Shown piece after piece: positions 28,513 to 37,200 of a stretch of 64,000 nucleotides of DNA. The notes under the pieces are model-generated. The model worked only from the letters and a program-made list of their open reading frames with translations. It ran no database searches and had not been told where the DNA came from. This DNA comes from Clostridium fungisolvens. Its GTDB lineage: Bacteria; Bacillota; Clostridia; Clostridiales; Clostridiaceae. The stretch's first letter is position 1; every line of letters starts with the position of its first letter. The stretch spans positions 310,001 to 374,000 of the forward strand of contig NZ_BLZR01000001.1 of the NCBI RefSeq assembly GCF_014193895.1. The letters are read 5' to 3'. The position numbers were made by a program, and so were the translations under genes.

Positions 28513-29257
28513 CCCAAAGCTGCAACATCCCAAGATATTCATGTAAAGCTATTACATTAGTATCAAAACTACTAGCATTAGGTATAAAGGATCTGAGACC
28601 AATAGTTAGTTTAGCGTTAGTAAAATAATCAGAAGGATACGGTATAGCACTCTTAATATCAGCATTGGTGAAGTTCATAATTGAACGGTCCATATGAAAA
28701 GCTGAAGTTACTAATATTGGCTTGGAAAAATTATGCTCTTTCATAATTTTAGAGGTATATAGTGCATTCTCAGTAGTTGTTCGACTCTTATCTTCAGCTA
28801 TTATATCTTTTTCGTTTATTCCGAGATCAATAAGCTGTCTTTTAGCAATTTCAGCTTCACTGCCATTTTCACCATAAACTGAACCTCCAGATATAATTAT
28901 TGGAAGTTTAGTCTTGTTATATAAACGTGCAGTGGTTAACAAACGATTAGCGGAGCTTCCTGAAAGGCTTCCGATGCCGCTAATATCTGGAGAACTAAGT
29001 GTAGCTCCTCCTCCAAGCATCACAATTACATCTCCGTCAAGCTTTGAAGGTGGATTAAATTTATATTCTAATGAATGAATTAAAAAGTTTGCAGTTAAAG
29101 GAATTGAAGTTATATAAATAAGAGCTGCAACTATTAGTGCTAACTTTGGTATTTTCTTTTCGCGACTATATTGTAGTACTGCCCAAATTATAAGTAATAA
29201 AATAAAGCACCCAGGCGGCAATATAAGATTTGCTATGAATTTAAAAACGTATATCAT
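28454..29257 (-). CDS. ydcF: YdcF/SanA-like DUF218 membrane protein with IS-altered C terminus
   Basis: 267 codons. Two or three N-terminal membrane segments (about 5-60) are followed by the DUF218 domain. This shows DVIVMLGGGATLSS, NRLLTTARLYNK, PIIISGGSVYGENGSEAE, EDKSRTTTENA and PILVTSAFHMDRS, all typical of ElyC/YdcF proteins linked to envelope metabolism. The native protein appears to end in LHEYLGMLQLW. The final residues (VCRLSSTFGSSSNLMKNQF) are read from the terminal repeat of the ISL3 element inserted at 28512. RBS AAAGGGGAA precedes the ATG. The core domain is intact, so function may be retained. Confidence 0.85.
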   Translation of the reverse strand: MIYVFKFIANLILPPGCFILLLIIWAVLQYSREKKIPKLALIVAALIYITSIPLTANFLIHSLEYKFNPPSKLDGDVIVMLGGGATLSSPDISGIGSLSGSSANRLLTTARLYNKTKLPIIISGGSVYGENGSEAEIAKRQLIDLGINEKDIIAEDKSRTTTENALYTSKIMKEHNFSKPILVTSAFHMDRSIMNFTNADIKSAIPYPSDYFTNAKLTIGLRSFIPNASSFDTNVIALHEYLGMLQLWVCRLSSTFGSSSNLMKNQF

Positions 29258-29955
29258 GATTGTTCCCCTTTGTATTTTGATAAGAATATTTTATTCTACG
29301 TAACATCTAAAAAATCCTTTTAATGATAGTAAATAGATTTTTCATATCACCCAATGGGTGTCTAAACTTCCTTATATACCACCATCTCAGGTACATTACT
29401 TTCATTTAAATTCATGTCACATATAGTGGTAAACCCATTATTATTGTAAAATCGAACTAAATATTCATATGAAATATTATTAGTAGTAGGAACAGTTCCT
29501 ATTATTAATTTTATTGATTTCTTTAAGAGAAGGTCTTCATTGATTTTAATGTTTACCTTATTTATGATCTCTTCTAAGTTCTTTAGAATAAAGGCTCCGT
29601 GTCCTCTCCTTGGATTGAAGGATTGAAAATTGCATAAAAAATTTTTCTTTATAGCACATCTTTAGCCAATCTTTAATATCATAGTATGTATTTCCTATCG
29701 AGAATGAAAGTCTTATCAATAAGTTCGTGCTACATCAAATCAAAAGTTACTACAAAATTAGAGAATCGACAACAATTAACGATTTATGTTGGAAAATATT
29801 TTTAACGTAACCATAATAATAAATGCTTAACGGTCATAAATAAGTATAAGTGGAAAGTATGTTTATTCATATAAGCAAATAGATGCATATTGTATTGAAT
29901 TCAAAAAATACTATTTCATTATTTTATTAGCAAAAATCGCGGAGGGTAAATTAGG
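29258..29955. other. Region between the YdcF gene and the T7SS operon
   Basis: Holds a broken GNAT gene on the minus strand (29362-29715) and about 240 AT-rich bases that must include the promoter of the downstream operon. Several TTGnnn/TATnnT-like boxes occur, but none is convincing. The first T7SS gene has a strong GGAGGG ribosome binding site at 29941. Confidence 0.4.
29362..29715 (-). pseudogene. GNAT-family acetyltransferase remnant, frameshifted
   Basis: Read on the minus strand, one frame gives SIGNTYYDIKDWLKMCYKEK up to about 29630. After a frameshift a second gives FNPRRGHGAFILKNLEEIIN and ends VPEMVVYKEV with a stop at 29362-29364. RRGHGAFIL followed by an amphipathic helix is the acetyl-CoA-binding motif A (R-x-x-G-x-G/A) of GNAT enzymes, and the YNNNGF block is motif B. 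The N terminus is missing. Confidence 0.6.
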
Positions 29956-31062
29956 GTGAAATTCAAAGCAAAGATTAAAAATAGTCAGCTTATAGTAAAA
30001 GTAAAAATTTCATCAGATGATGTTATTAGTGAGCGAGAAATAGATATTTTAGAAAAGAAAAATATCAGAGGTTTTCTTAAACCTAAACAGAGTAGAAGCA
30101 ATCTTATTGAGTATACGGGACCTGCTGGGGTTTCAATGAGTGACCATTTAAAAAATCCATTATCAAAATACGAGTTTTTTTACATAATGGCACAAATCGT
30201 AGATGCTACAAAAAAGATTCAAAATAACAATCTTTTTTTAAATAATTTAATTCTTGATTTGAGATATGTGTATATAAATGAGAATACTAAAGAAATACAA
30301 TTCGTTTATGTACCGGTTATGTCAAATCATATTTGCTTGAATGTTACAGGTTTTATGGAATCAATCGCATATTCTGTGAAGCCAATGGCAAATCAGGATT
30401 TTGATTTCGTTGCAAAATATGTAAGTTTCATTAAGTCACTGGGTGGTTTCGATGTTTCAGCAATTGAGAGCTATGTTTCAAGAGAAGATAAGGATGTCGC
30501 GAGACAAATTAGAAAACAAAATATTGGGCAAAGTGGGTTTATCACAGATAAACCAAAGGATTACTATGAACACCGCGACCAAAAGAGTCAGGTGGATTAC
30601 GAAGCTACGGGGCTTTTAGAGGAAGGTGAAGTAACCGGTCTTTTAGAGGAAGATGACGCAACAGGTCTTTTAGATGAATATGAAGCAACAAGTCTATTAA
30701 ATGATGAAGGAACCTCGCTGTTAGAAGAAAATTCTGTACCTTTTAATGGTGCATCTCACCAAGAAGTTCATTTCCCATCTTTATTAAGAATTTCCACCAA
30801 TGAAACAATCAGCATAAACAAACCAGTTTTTAGATTAGGGAAAGGGCGGAGTTATGTTGATTATTTTGTAACTGACAATAATGCAGTAAGCAGAAGTCAT
30901 GCAGATATTATCACAAGAGGTAATCGCTATTTTGTATTTGACCAAAATTCAACAAATCATACCTTTATAAATGATGAGTTATTAGCTGCAAAAGTTGAAA
31001 CGGAAATATTTGAAGGAAATATTCTTAGATTAGCAAACGAAGAATTTATATTTCATCTATAA
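29956..31062 (+). CDS. T7SS-associated FHA protein with DUF6382/EssB-like domain and Thr-Gly-Leu-Leu motif array
   Basis: A 368-residue soluble protein. Residues about 45-160 form a DUF6382-type domain (FFYIMAQIVDATKKIQNNNL, then LILDLRYVYINENTKEIQFV) whose pattern resembles the pseudokinase-like cytosolic part of EssB/YukC; this link is inference. Residues 215-258 hold five acidic repeats centred on TGLL (218, 227, 236) and TSLL (245, 253). Residues 290-368 form an FHA domain with RLGKG, SRSHADI (311-317) and NSTNHT, which binds phosphothreonine. The Thr repeats are likely kinase targets and FHA ligands, within the protein or between proteins. It starts with GTG 29956 after GGAGGG and is the first gene of the operon. 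Confidence 0.8.
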   Translation: MKFKAKIKNSQLIVKVKISSDDVISEREIDILEKKNIRGFLKPKQSRSNLIEYTGPAGVSMSDHLKNPLSKYEFFYIMAQIVDATKKIQNNNLFLNNLILDLRYVYINENTKEIQFVYVPVMSNHICLNVTGFMESIAYSVKPMANQDFDFVAKYVSFIKSLGGFDVSAIESYVSREDKDVARQIRKQNIGQSGFITDKPKDYYEHRDQKSQVDYEATGLLEEGEVTGLLEEDDATGLLDEYEATSLLNDEGTSLLEENSVPFNGASHQEVHFPSLLRISTNETISINKPVFRLGKGRSYVDYFVTDNNAVSRSHADIITRGNRYFVFDQNSTNHTFINDELLAAKVETEIFEGNILRLANEEFIFHL

Positions 31063-31159
31063 AGATGAACCAGTTCGATCCTAAATCTATTTTCAAAACT
31101 CCTCTGGGTTCTGAGAGGAGAATTTGAAAATATAAGTTTAATTATGAAGTGGTTCATCT
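31063..31159 (+). promoter_or_regulatory. Structured intercistronic RNA element
   Basis: Directly after the FHA stop codon an outer stem AGATGAACCA (31063-31072) pairs with TGGTTCATCT (31150-31159). It encloses a second hairpin in which ATTTTCAAA pairs with TTTGAAAAT and CTCCTCT with AGAGGAG (31089-31131). The bulge between arms is small. No T-run follows, so it is not a simple terminator; processing, attenuation or mRNA stability control are possible. The PP2C start lies 45 bases downstream. Confidence 0.6.
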
Positions 31160-31204
31160 AAAGAATTTTGCCTTGAGCAAATAAAAACATAAGGGAGTGA
31201 AAAA

Positions 31205-31966
31205 ATGCAATTTGTAGCCACAGCAGATACCGATATAGGAATCAGTAAAGATACAAATCAAGATAGTGTGCTAATAAAGCATGCAGCTACATCCAGTGGT
31301 GAAATTTTGCTGGCCATTGTATGTGATGGTATGGGCGGTTTGGCAAAAGGAGAATTAGCAAGTGCAACGGTTATTCGTTCATTTTCAGAATGGTTTGACA
31401 GCGAGATGCCGAGTGAACTACGTTCTCTTGATATGAAAGTTATTGGTGGAAAGTGGGAGTTGATGCTTAAGGAACTAAATGCAAAAATATTGGAATACGG
31501 AAAATCTGTTGGTATAAATTTGGGGACTACATTTACTGGTATCTTATTTGCAGACAATCAATATGTGATTTGTCATGTTGGAGATACTAGAGTATATCAT
31601 ATAGGAACTGGCCTTAGACAACTTACGGAGGATCATACATTAGTAGCACGAGAGATAAGTAGAGGAACAATGACTCTTGAGCAAGCTAAGACAGACAGGA
31701 GAAGAAATATGTTATTACAGTGCGTAGGTGCATCCAGAGTTGTTACCCCACAAATCATATATGGAACAACTGAAAAAGGTGTGTATATGATCTGTTCCGA
31801 TGGATTCAGACACGAAATAACAGAAAAAGAGATCTTTGAATCGCTGAAGCCTGTGAATCTTATTAACAAGCAGGCGATGCACGGCAATGCAAAATACTTA
31901 ATAGATTTAATTAAGTCAAGACAAGAACGAGATAATATATCTGTTGTTCTAGTTAAAACGGAATGA
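31205..31966 (+). CDS. PP2C-family Ser/Thr protein phosphatase
   Basis: 253 residues, the size of the bare catalytic domain (PrpC/Stp-like). Metal-binding blocks are seen: SKDTNQDS with Asp20, IVCDGMGGLAKGE with Asp41-Gly42, ICSDGF with Asp199, and ERDNISVVLVK with Asp243. GTTFTG, HVGDTRVY and LTEDHTLV are in their usual places. It removes phosphate from Ser/Thr, presumably countering the kinase encoded next. Eleven bases separate its stop from the kinase ATG, so the two are translationally linked. RBS AAGGGAGTG precedes ATG 31205. Confidence 0.93.
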   Translation: MQFVATADTDIGISKDTNQDSVLIKHAATSSGEILLAIVCDGMGGLAKGELASATVIRSFSEWFDSEMPSELRSLDMKVIGGKWELMLKELNAKILEYGKSVGINLGTTFTGILFADNQYVICHVGDTRVYHIGTGLRQLTEDHTLVAREISRGTMTLEQAKTDRRRNMLLQCVGASRVVTPQIIYGTTEKGVYMICSDGFRHEITEKEIFESLKPVNLINKQAMHGNAKYLIDLIKSRQERDNISVVLVKTE

Positions 31967-31977
31967 GGTGAGAAGGA

Positions 31978-33672
31978 ATGGCGGATATAGGTTTTGTTGT
32001 TGACGGAAAATATGAAATACTTAAACAAATAGGTAAAGGTGGTATGTCAATTGTTTATCTAGCAATGGATAAGCGACTTAATAAGCAATGGGCCGTAAAA
32101 GAGATTAGAAAAAAAGGCAATGGAAAAAATGACGAGGTAATTGTTAACAGCTTGCTTGCCGAAGCTAATTTGATGAAACGACTGGACCATCCAGCTCTAC
32201 CTAGAATTGTTGATATTATTGATAATGGAACAACAATTTATGTTGTTATGGACTATATCGAAGGCGAATCTCTGGACAAAATTCTTTTGCAATATGGAGC
32301 TCAGCCAGAAGATTTAGTTATTGAATGGGCAAAGCAATTGTGTGATGCTCTGGGGTATTTGCATGCCCAAAAGCCTCCGATTATTTATAGAGATATGAAG
32401 CCTGCAAACATCATGTTAAAGCCTGAAGGAAATCTAAAGTTAATTGACTTTGGTATTGCCCGTGAATATAAAGAGCAAAACTTGGCGGATACAACGGTCC
32501 TTGGTACAAAAGGATACGCATCGCCTGAGCATTATGGTTCACGACAGACTGATGCAAGATCAGATATTTTTACCTTGGGTATGACCTTACATCACTTGCT
32601 CACTGGCATTGACCCAAGACCAGCTGATTATATGTATGCTTCAATTCGTCAGTGGAATCCACAATTATCAGACGGCGTTGAAGCGATTATAGATAAATGT
32701 ACTGCCATTGATCCTGAATATAGATACCAAAGCTGTTCGGAATTGATGTATGATTTAGAACATCCTGATCTTATAACAAAAGACTTTAAGAAAAAGCAAA
32801 AAAGAAAGTTGAGACTTTTCATTTCATCAGCAGCATTAGCAGTGGTTATGTTGATTTCTGGTTTTACATGTAAAGCATTAGTGACAAAAGTAAACAACAG
32901 TGACTATGATACCTTGGTATCGGTAGTTGCATCCACTTCTCTTTCTGAGAAAATATCAAGCTATAAAAAAGCAATAGAAATTTATCCCTATGATACACGA
33001 GCTTATATGTGTATATTGGATGCTTACGAAAATGAAGGTAAGTTTGATAAGCAGGAAAATGATGAGTTTTTGGCTCTTTATAATGCAAATAAAGATGGTT
33101 TTGATATATCAAGTGTTGAAGTAGCAAAGCTAAATTACCGAATAGGCATGATGTACTTTAATTATTACACAAATGATGATGGTACCTATAGTTTTTCAAA
33201 CAGAGTGCAAAAAGCATATCCGTTCTTTGCAGCAGATTATGAAAATGAAAAGATGCCTGCAAGTTTTGAAAACAAGGCATTATTAAATTGCTACTATCAG
33301 ATCTGCTCATTTTATAAGAAGTATATATTAAGTTCTGCCAATGTGGAAGAAGCTTCAAAAGAAAATTATCTAAAACTCATTGAGGTGATTGAACAATCGC
33401 TTGATTCTGTAAAGGATTCAGGAGCTTACGACCAGATTACATTATATAATGGAACCTTCATGTTTCTTTATGACCAAAGAATAAATTTACAATCAGTAAA
33501 TGTGGAACAAGATACAATAGTATCACTTATGGACAAGGTATATAAAAACGCTTCTTCCATTTCAGTACAAAAAGAACAGTCGAAAAAACTTCAAAGTGAG
33601 ATCCTTGATAACTATGTAGAATACAAGAAGGCAATCGAAAGAACCTATACTAATGCGGAGGAGAGAAAATAA
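31978..33672 (+). CDS. Membrane Ser/Thr protein kinase with helical (TPR-like) ectodomain
   Basis: 564 residues. The Hanks-type kinase domain (about 12-262) has the Gly loop IGKGGMSIVY, Lys41, Glu62, the catalytic loop IIYRDMKPANIM (Asp139, with Tyr in place of the usual His), DFG at 157-159 and a Thr-rich activation loop DTTVLGTKGY before SPE. One membrane helix follows (about 279-299). The outer 265 residues have no PASTA repeats; instead they are alpha-helical with TPR-like periodicity (KKAIEIYPYDTRAYMCILDA). It probably phosphorylates the Thr motifs of the two flanking proteins in response to an envelope cue. RBS GAGGTGAGAAGGA precedes ATG 31978. Confidence 0.92.
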   Translation: MADIGFVVDGKYEILKQIGKGGMSIVYLAMDKRLNKQWAVKEIRKKGNGKNDEVIVNSLLAEANLMKRLDHPALPRIVDIIDNGTTIYVVMDYIEGESLDKILLQYGAQPEDLVIEWAKQLCDALGYLHAQKPPIIYRDMKPANIMLKPEGNLKLIDFGIAREYKEQNLADTTVLGTKGYASPEHYGSRQTDARSDIFTLGMTLHHLLTGIDPRPADYMYASIRQWNPQLSDGVEAIIDKCTAIDPEYRYQSCSELMYDLEHPDLITKDFKKKQKRKLRLFISSAALAVVMLISGFTCKALVTKVNNSDYDTLVSVVASTSLSEKISSYKKAIEIYPYDTRAYMCILDAYENEGKFDKQENDEFLALYNANKDGFDISSVEVAKLNYRIGMMYFNYYTNDDGTYSFSNRVQKAYPFFAADYENEKMPASFENKALLNCYYQICSFYKKYILSSANVEEASKENYLKLIEVIEQSLDSVKDSGAYDQITLYNGTFMFLYDQRINLQSVNVEQDTIVSLMDKVYKNASSISVQKEQSKKLQSEILDNYVEYKKAIERTYTNAEERK

Positions 33673-33674
33673 TT

Positions 33675-34205
33675 ATGGCAGAAATATTATCCACGATTTC
33701 AATAGTTTCTTTTGTATTAGCGGCAGTATTCTTTGTACTTGCGGTTGTCTTTTGGATTAGATTTGGAGTCCTTGGTATTATTGGTGACTTGTCAGGTAGA
33801 ACTGCAAAGAAATCAATTGCTAAGATGCGAGAGAACAATAAAAAAACAGGCAAGAAACTCTTTAGAACAAGTTCAATAAAGGTTGAACTAGAAAAACTAG
33901 AAGACACTAGGAAGAAGCCAATAAAGATATATGAAAAGACTTCTAAACTAGAAAGTGGTGATAACCTTGAAACAGGCCTTTTGGATGACAACAAAGCTGA
34001 TAACTCTACAGCAAATTCAACAGAGCTTTTGGATGATAACGATGCAACAGGAGTACTAAATGAAGAAGGAACAGCGGTGCTTGATGATAATGCAAATACT
34101 GTTTTCAATGAGAAGGTTGTAGACCATTCGCCAAAAGTAGCGAATGTAGATGAGATTAAAATAATTGATGAGGTTATACTCATCCATACGAATGAGGTGA
34201 TTTGA
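33675..34205 (+). CDS. Small membrane protein with phosphothreonine-motif tail
   Basis: 176 residues. There is one N-terminal membrane helix (about 8-36) followed by a basic stretch (TAKKSIAKMRENNKKTGKK). An acidic tail then carries five Thr-x-[LV]-[LF] motifs: ETGLLDD (Thr100), STELLDD (Thr116), ATGVLNE (Thr125), GTAVLDD (Thr133) and NTVFNE (Thr142). The same motif type is repeated in the FHA protein at 29956. I know no named family. A membrane-tethered docking platform, phosphorylated by the kinase just upstream (2-base gap) and read by FHA domains including those of EssC, is a reasonable inference. RBS GGAGGAG lies inside the kinase gene end. Confidence 0.7.
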   Translation: MAEILSTISIVSFVLAAVFFVLAVVFWIRFGVLGIIGDLSGRTAKKSIAKMRENNKKTGKKLFRTSSIKVELEKLEDTRKKPIKIYEKTSKLESGDNLETGLLDDNKADNSTANSTELLDDNDATGVLNEEGTAVLDDNANTVFNEKVVDHSPKVANVDEIKIIDEVILIHTNEVI

Positions 34206-34257
34206 TGATTGGCATAAAGATGAAAAGATAAAAAGGTCAAAAAGGAGAATGAAAAAA

Positions 34258-37200
34258 ATGGGTAAGTGCAAAACCAAGATCACAGATCGTATTTTTGCTA
34301 TGGTACTCGCTCTTATTACTGTAGCATATTTAATGCCTACAACAGCTTTTGCTGCAAATGAGAGAAATCCAGAAGCATTTACGATTAATGTGAAGGACTC
34401 AAATGGTATTGCTGTTAGTGATGCTACTGTAACATATGAAGTTAAAGATACTTCTTCTGTGGTTGAAACTGGAAGTAGTCAAACGGATGCAGATGGTTAT
34501 GTTGTTGTTACAGAGCTGGCAAATCATACTGATGCAATCACAGATGGCACAATTACTATTAGCTATTCTATTGCTAAATCTGGATATACAACAAAACAAG
34601 CTGATGATGTGCCAGTTTCAGATGCAAAAGGCAATATCGATGTAGTCCTATCTGCTACACCACCTGCAACGGCTAACCTGTCTGTTGTCAAGAGTGGAAG
34701 TGGTACTGTTAAAATCAATGGTGCTGAAAGCTCAGGTGTTACTGTTAATAAAGAAGATACAATTGCACTTGAAGTTACACCAGTTGATGTTGATGGTGGA
34801 AAAGCTTATATAAAATCACTGACAATTGGAACTGAAAGTATTCCTGTTGAAAAATACAAAGCCTATAGCAATAATGCTTTGAAGATTTTAAAGGATACCC
34901 AAATCGTTGTTGAGTTTGGTATTGAATATACTATTACAGCTTCAGCTGGTAGCGGTGGAACAATTTCGCTTAATAACAATAAAGTGAATAGTGTTACCGT
35001 TGACAAAGATGCATTGGTAAGTGTTTCTGTTACTCCAGACAGTGGATATGAGATTTCAGGTGTTGTAATTGATGGAGTAACTCAGACCGTTAGCGACGTT
35101 TCTAAATTCACTAAAGATATTGCTGTCAGCAAAGATGTTACAGTTTCTGCTACCTTTGTAAAGGTATATACAATTGTGGTCACATACGATAATGCAAAAG
35201 GAACAGTAGTTACTGATCCTGCTTGTGCGGGTGGACAGGTTACTGTTAAAGAAGGAAATAATATTGAAGTAACAGCTACACCAAACCCAAACTACCGTGT
35301 ATCAAAGGTTGTAAAGAATGGTTTAACTACAGATTATACGGAGAATGGAAAGTCTTATCAAGATACTGTTATAAAGATAGAAAAAGATTATTCATATGAG
35401 ATTACTTTTGCTCCTAATATATGTAAAGTGACTGCTAATCAGCCTGCCAATGGTAAAGTTGTAATTGAAAATGCTAACGTAGATTATGACGGCAGCACTA
35501 AGGTTACACTTACTCCTGATAGTGGCTACGTTCTCCAATCCGTTACAGTTGATGGAACAAGTGTAGATGTAGAACAGGTGGATAACGATTCTGTTCAGTT
35601 CACAATTAATAACATTGTGAATGATAAAAATATAGTTGTTAGTTTCAAACAGATGCCTATTGTAGAGATGACAGATGTGTCTTTTAACTCCAGCGACGCA
35701 GTAAGAGTTGATAGTCAGGCTGCTTTGTACGTGTTTAAAAAGGACAGTACAGTTACACTTTCAACTACCAAAGAGGGTATGAGAATTAATGGAGAAAAAG
35801 GTGGCATTCTTACGAAAAAGCCTACACGTTCTATAACAGAAACTACCACTATTGAAAAACTTGAAATTTTCTACAAGGATGAATGTTCTTTACATCCAAC
35901 TTGGCACAAGGTGGAGTTGCCTGATGGTGGCTTAAAGCTTGTAATTGATAAAACTGAACCTACAGTTACCTTAAACCCAGATAAAGCAAATAGCTATGAC
36001 TATTATAATAAAGATGTAAATGTAGCAATTGCTGCTGAAGACCCTGATTCTTATTCAGGCATTGCTAATGTAGAGTATTGGGTAAAAAATAATGGTGTTG
36101 AAACGCAACATGATACTATTACTGTTAATAATGAACCCACATACAATGGAAATATTGTAGTTGATGCAAGCAAAAACAATAGTGATAATGTACAAGTAAT
36201 TGTGGAAGTAACAGATGCTTCTGGAAATATTACCACAGAAACAAAGAACCTGAAAATCAATACAACAAAACCGGTAGTAAGCATAAGCATTGATGGAACT
36301 CTTCATCCTGAAGCGAAAGCTGGATATTATAACTCAGACAGGAAAGCAACTATTACAATTGTTGATAGAGCAACAAGCTTTGATGAAACAGCAGTATTGA
36401 ACGGATTAAATATTACGGCTAAAAACCAAGCAGGTAACGATGTTATTGTTTCAAAATCTGCAATGTTAAGTGAGTGGTCTCATAGTGGTGATACTCATAC
36501 AGCTACACTTACGTTTAGCACAGATGCAAATTATAAGTGGCAGTTGTCTTATACAAACAAGGCTGACCTTACAAATGATTCTGCTTCTACTACAGGTGAT
36601 TCGGTGTATGAATTCGTTGTGGACAAAGCAGCCCCTGTTGGTTCTATTGCATTGGAAAAAACAACCTGGAATCAGTTGCTTTCAACTATTACTTTTGGTA
36701 TTTGGAAAAACTACTCCGTTTCAGCAGAAGCAAAAGGAACCGATATAACCTCACCTGTGTATGATATTAAGTACTATAAATCCAATACAACAACCGCTTT
36801 AACAAAAGAAGAGCTAACTGCTCTTTACGATAGTGGTAAATTTGTTTCTGAAAAATATACTGTGAGTTCTGATGAACAGTTTGAGGTATATGCAAGAATT
36901 ACTGATTATGCGGGAAATACTTTATACGTCAGCACAAACGGAATTATTGTTGATATGACAGAAAGCGAAATTACATTAACACCTGATGCGCCTAATAAAA
37001 ACGGTTTATACAATAAAGATGTTGATGTTGCTATTAAGGTAAATGATGGAGTTGTTGATGGAAAGGCTTACTCTGGTATAAAGACTATTGATTATACTGT
37101 TGAAAACAATGGAACAGTTACTCAGAGTGGCAATTTGTATACCTTTGATAAAATGAATCCTACACAGGCTGAACTTAAAAAGGATTGGAGTGGAAGTATT

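Noticed and set aside
33650..34240. 196-codon open frame on the minus strand, opposite the small Thr-motif protein
   Set aside because: It is a Ser/Phe-rich shadow of the acidic tail of the + strand gene, has no ribosome binding site, and the + strand gene has a coherent membrane helix and repeated motifs.
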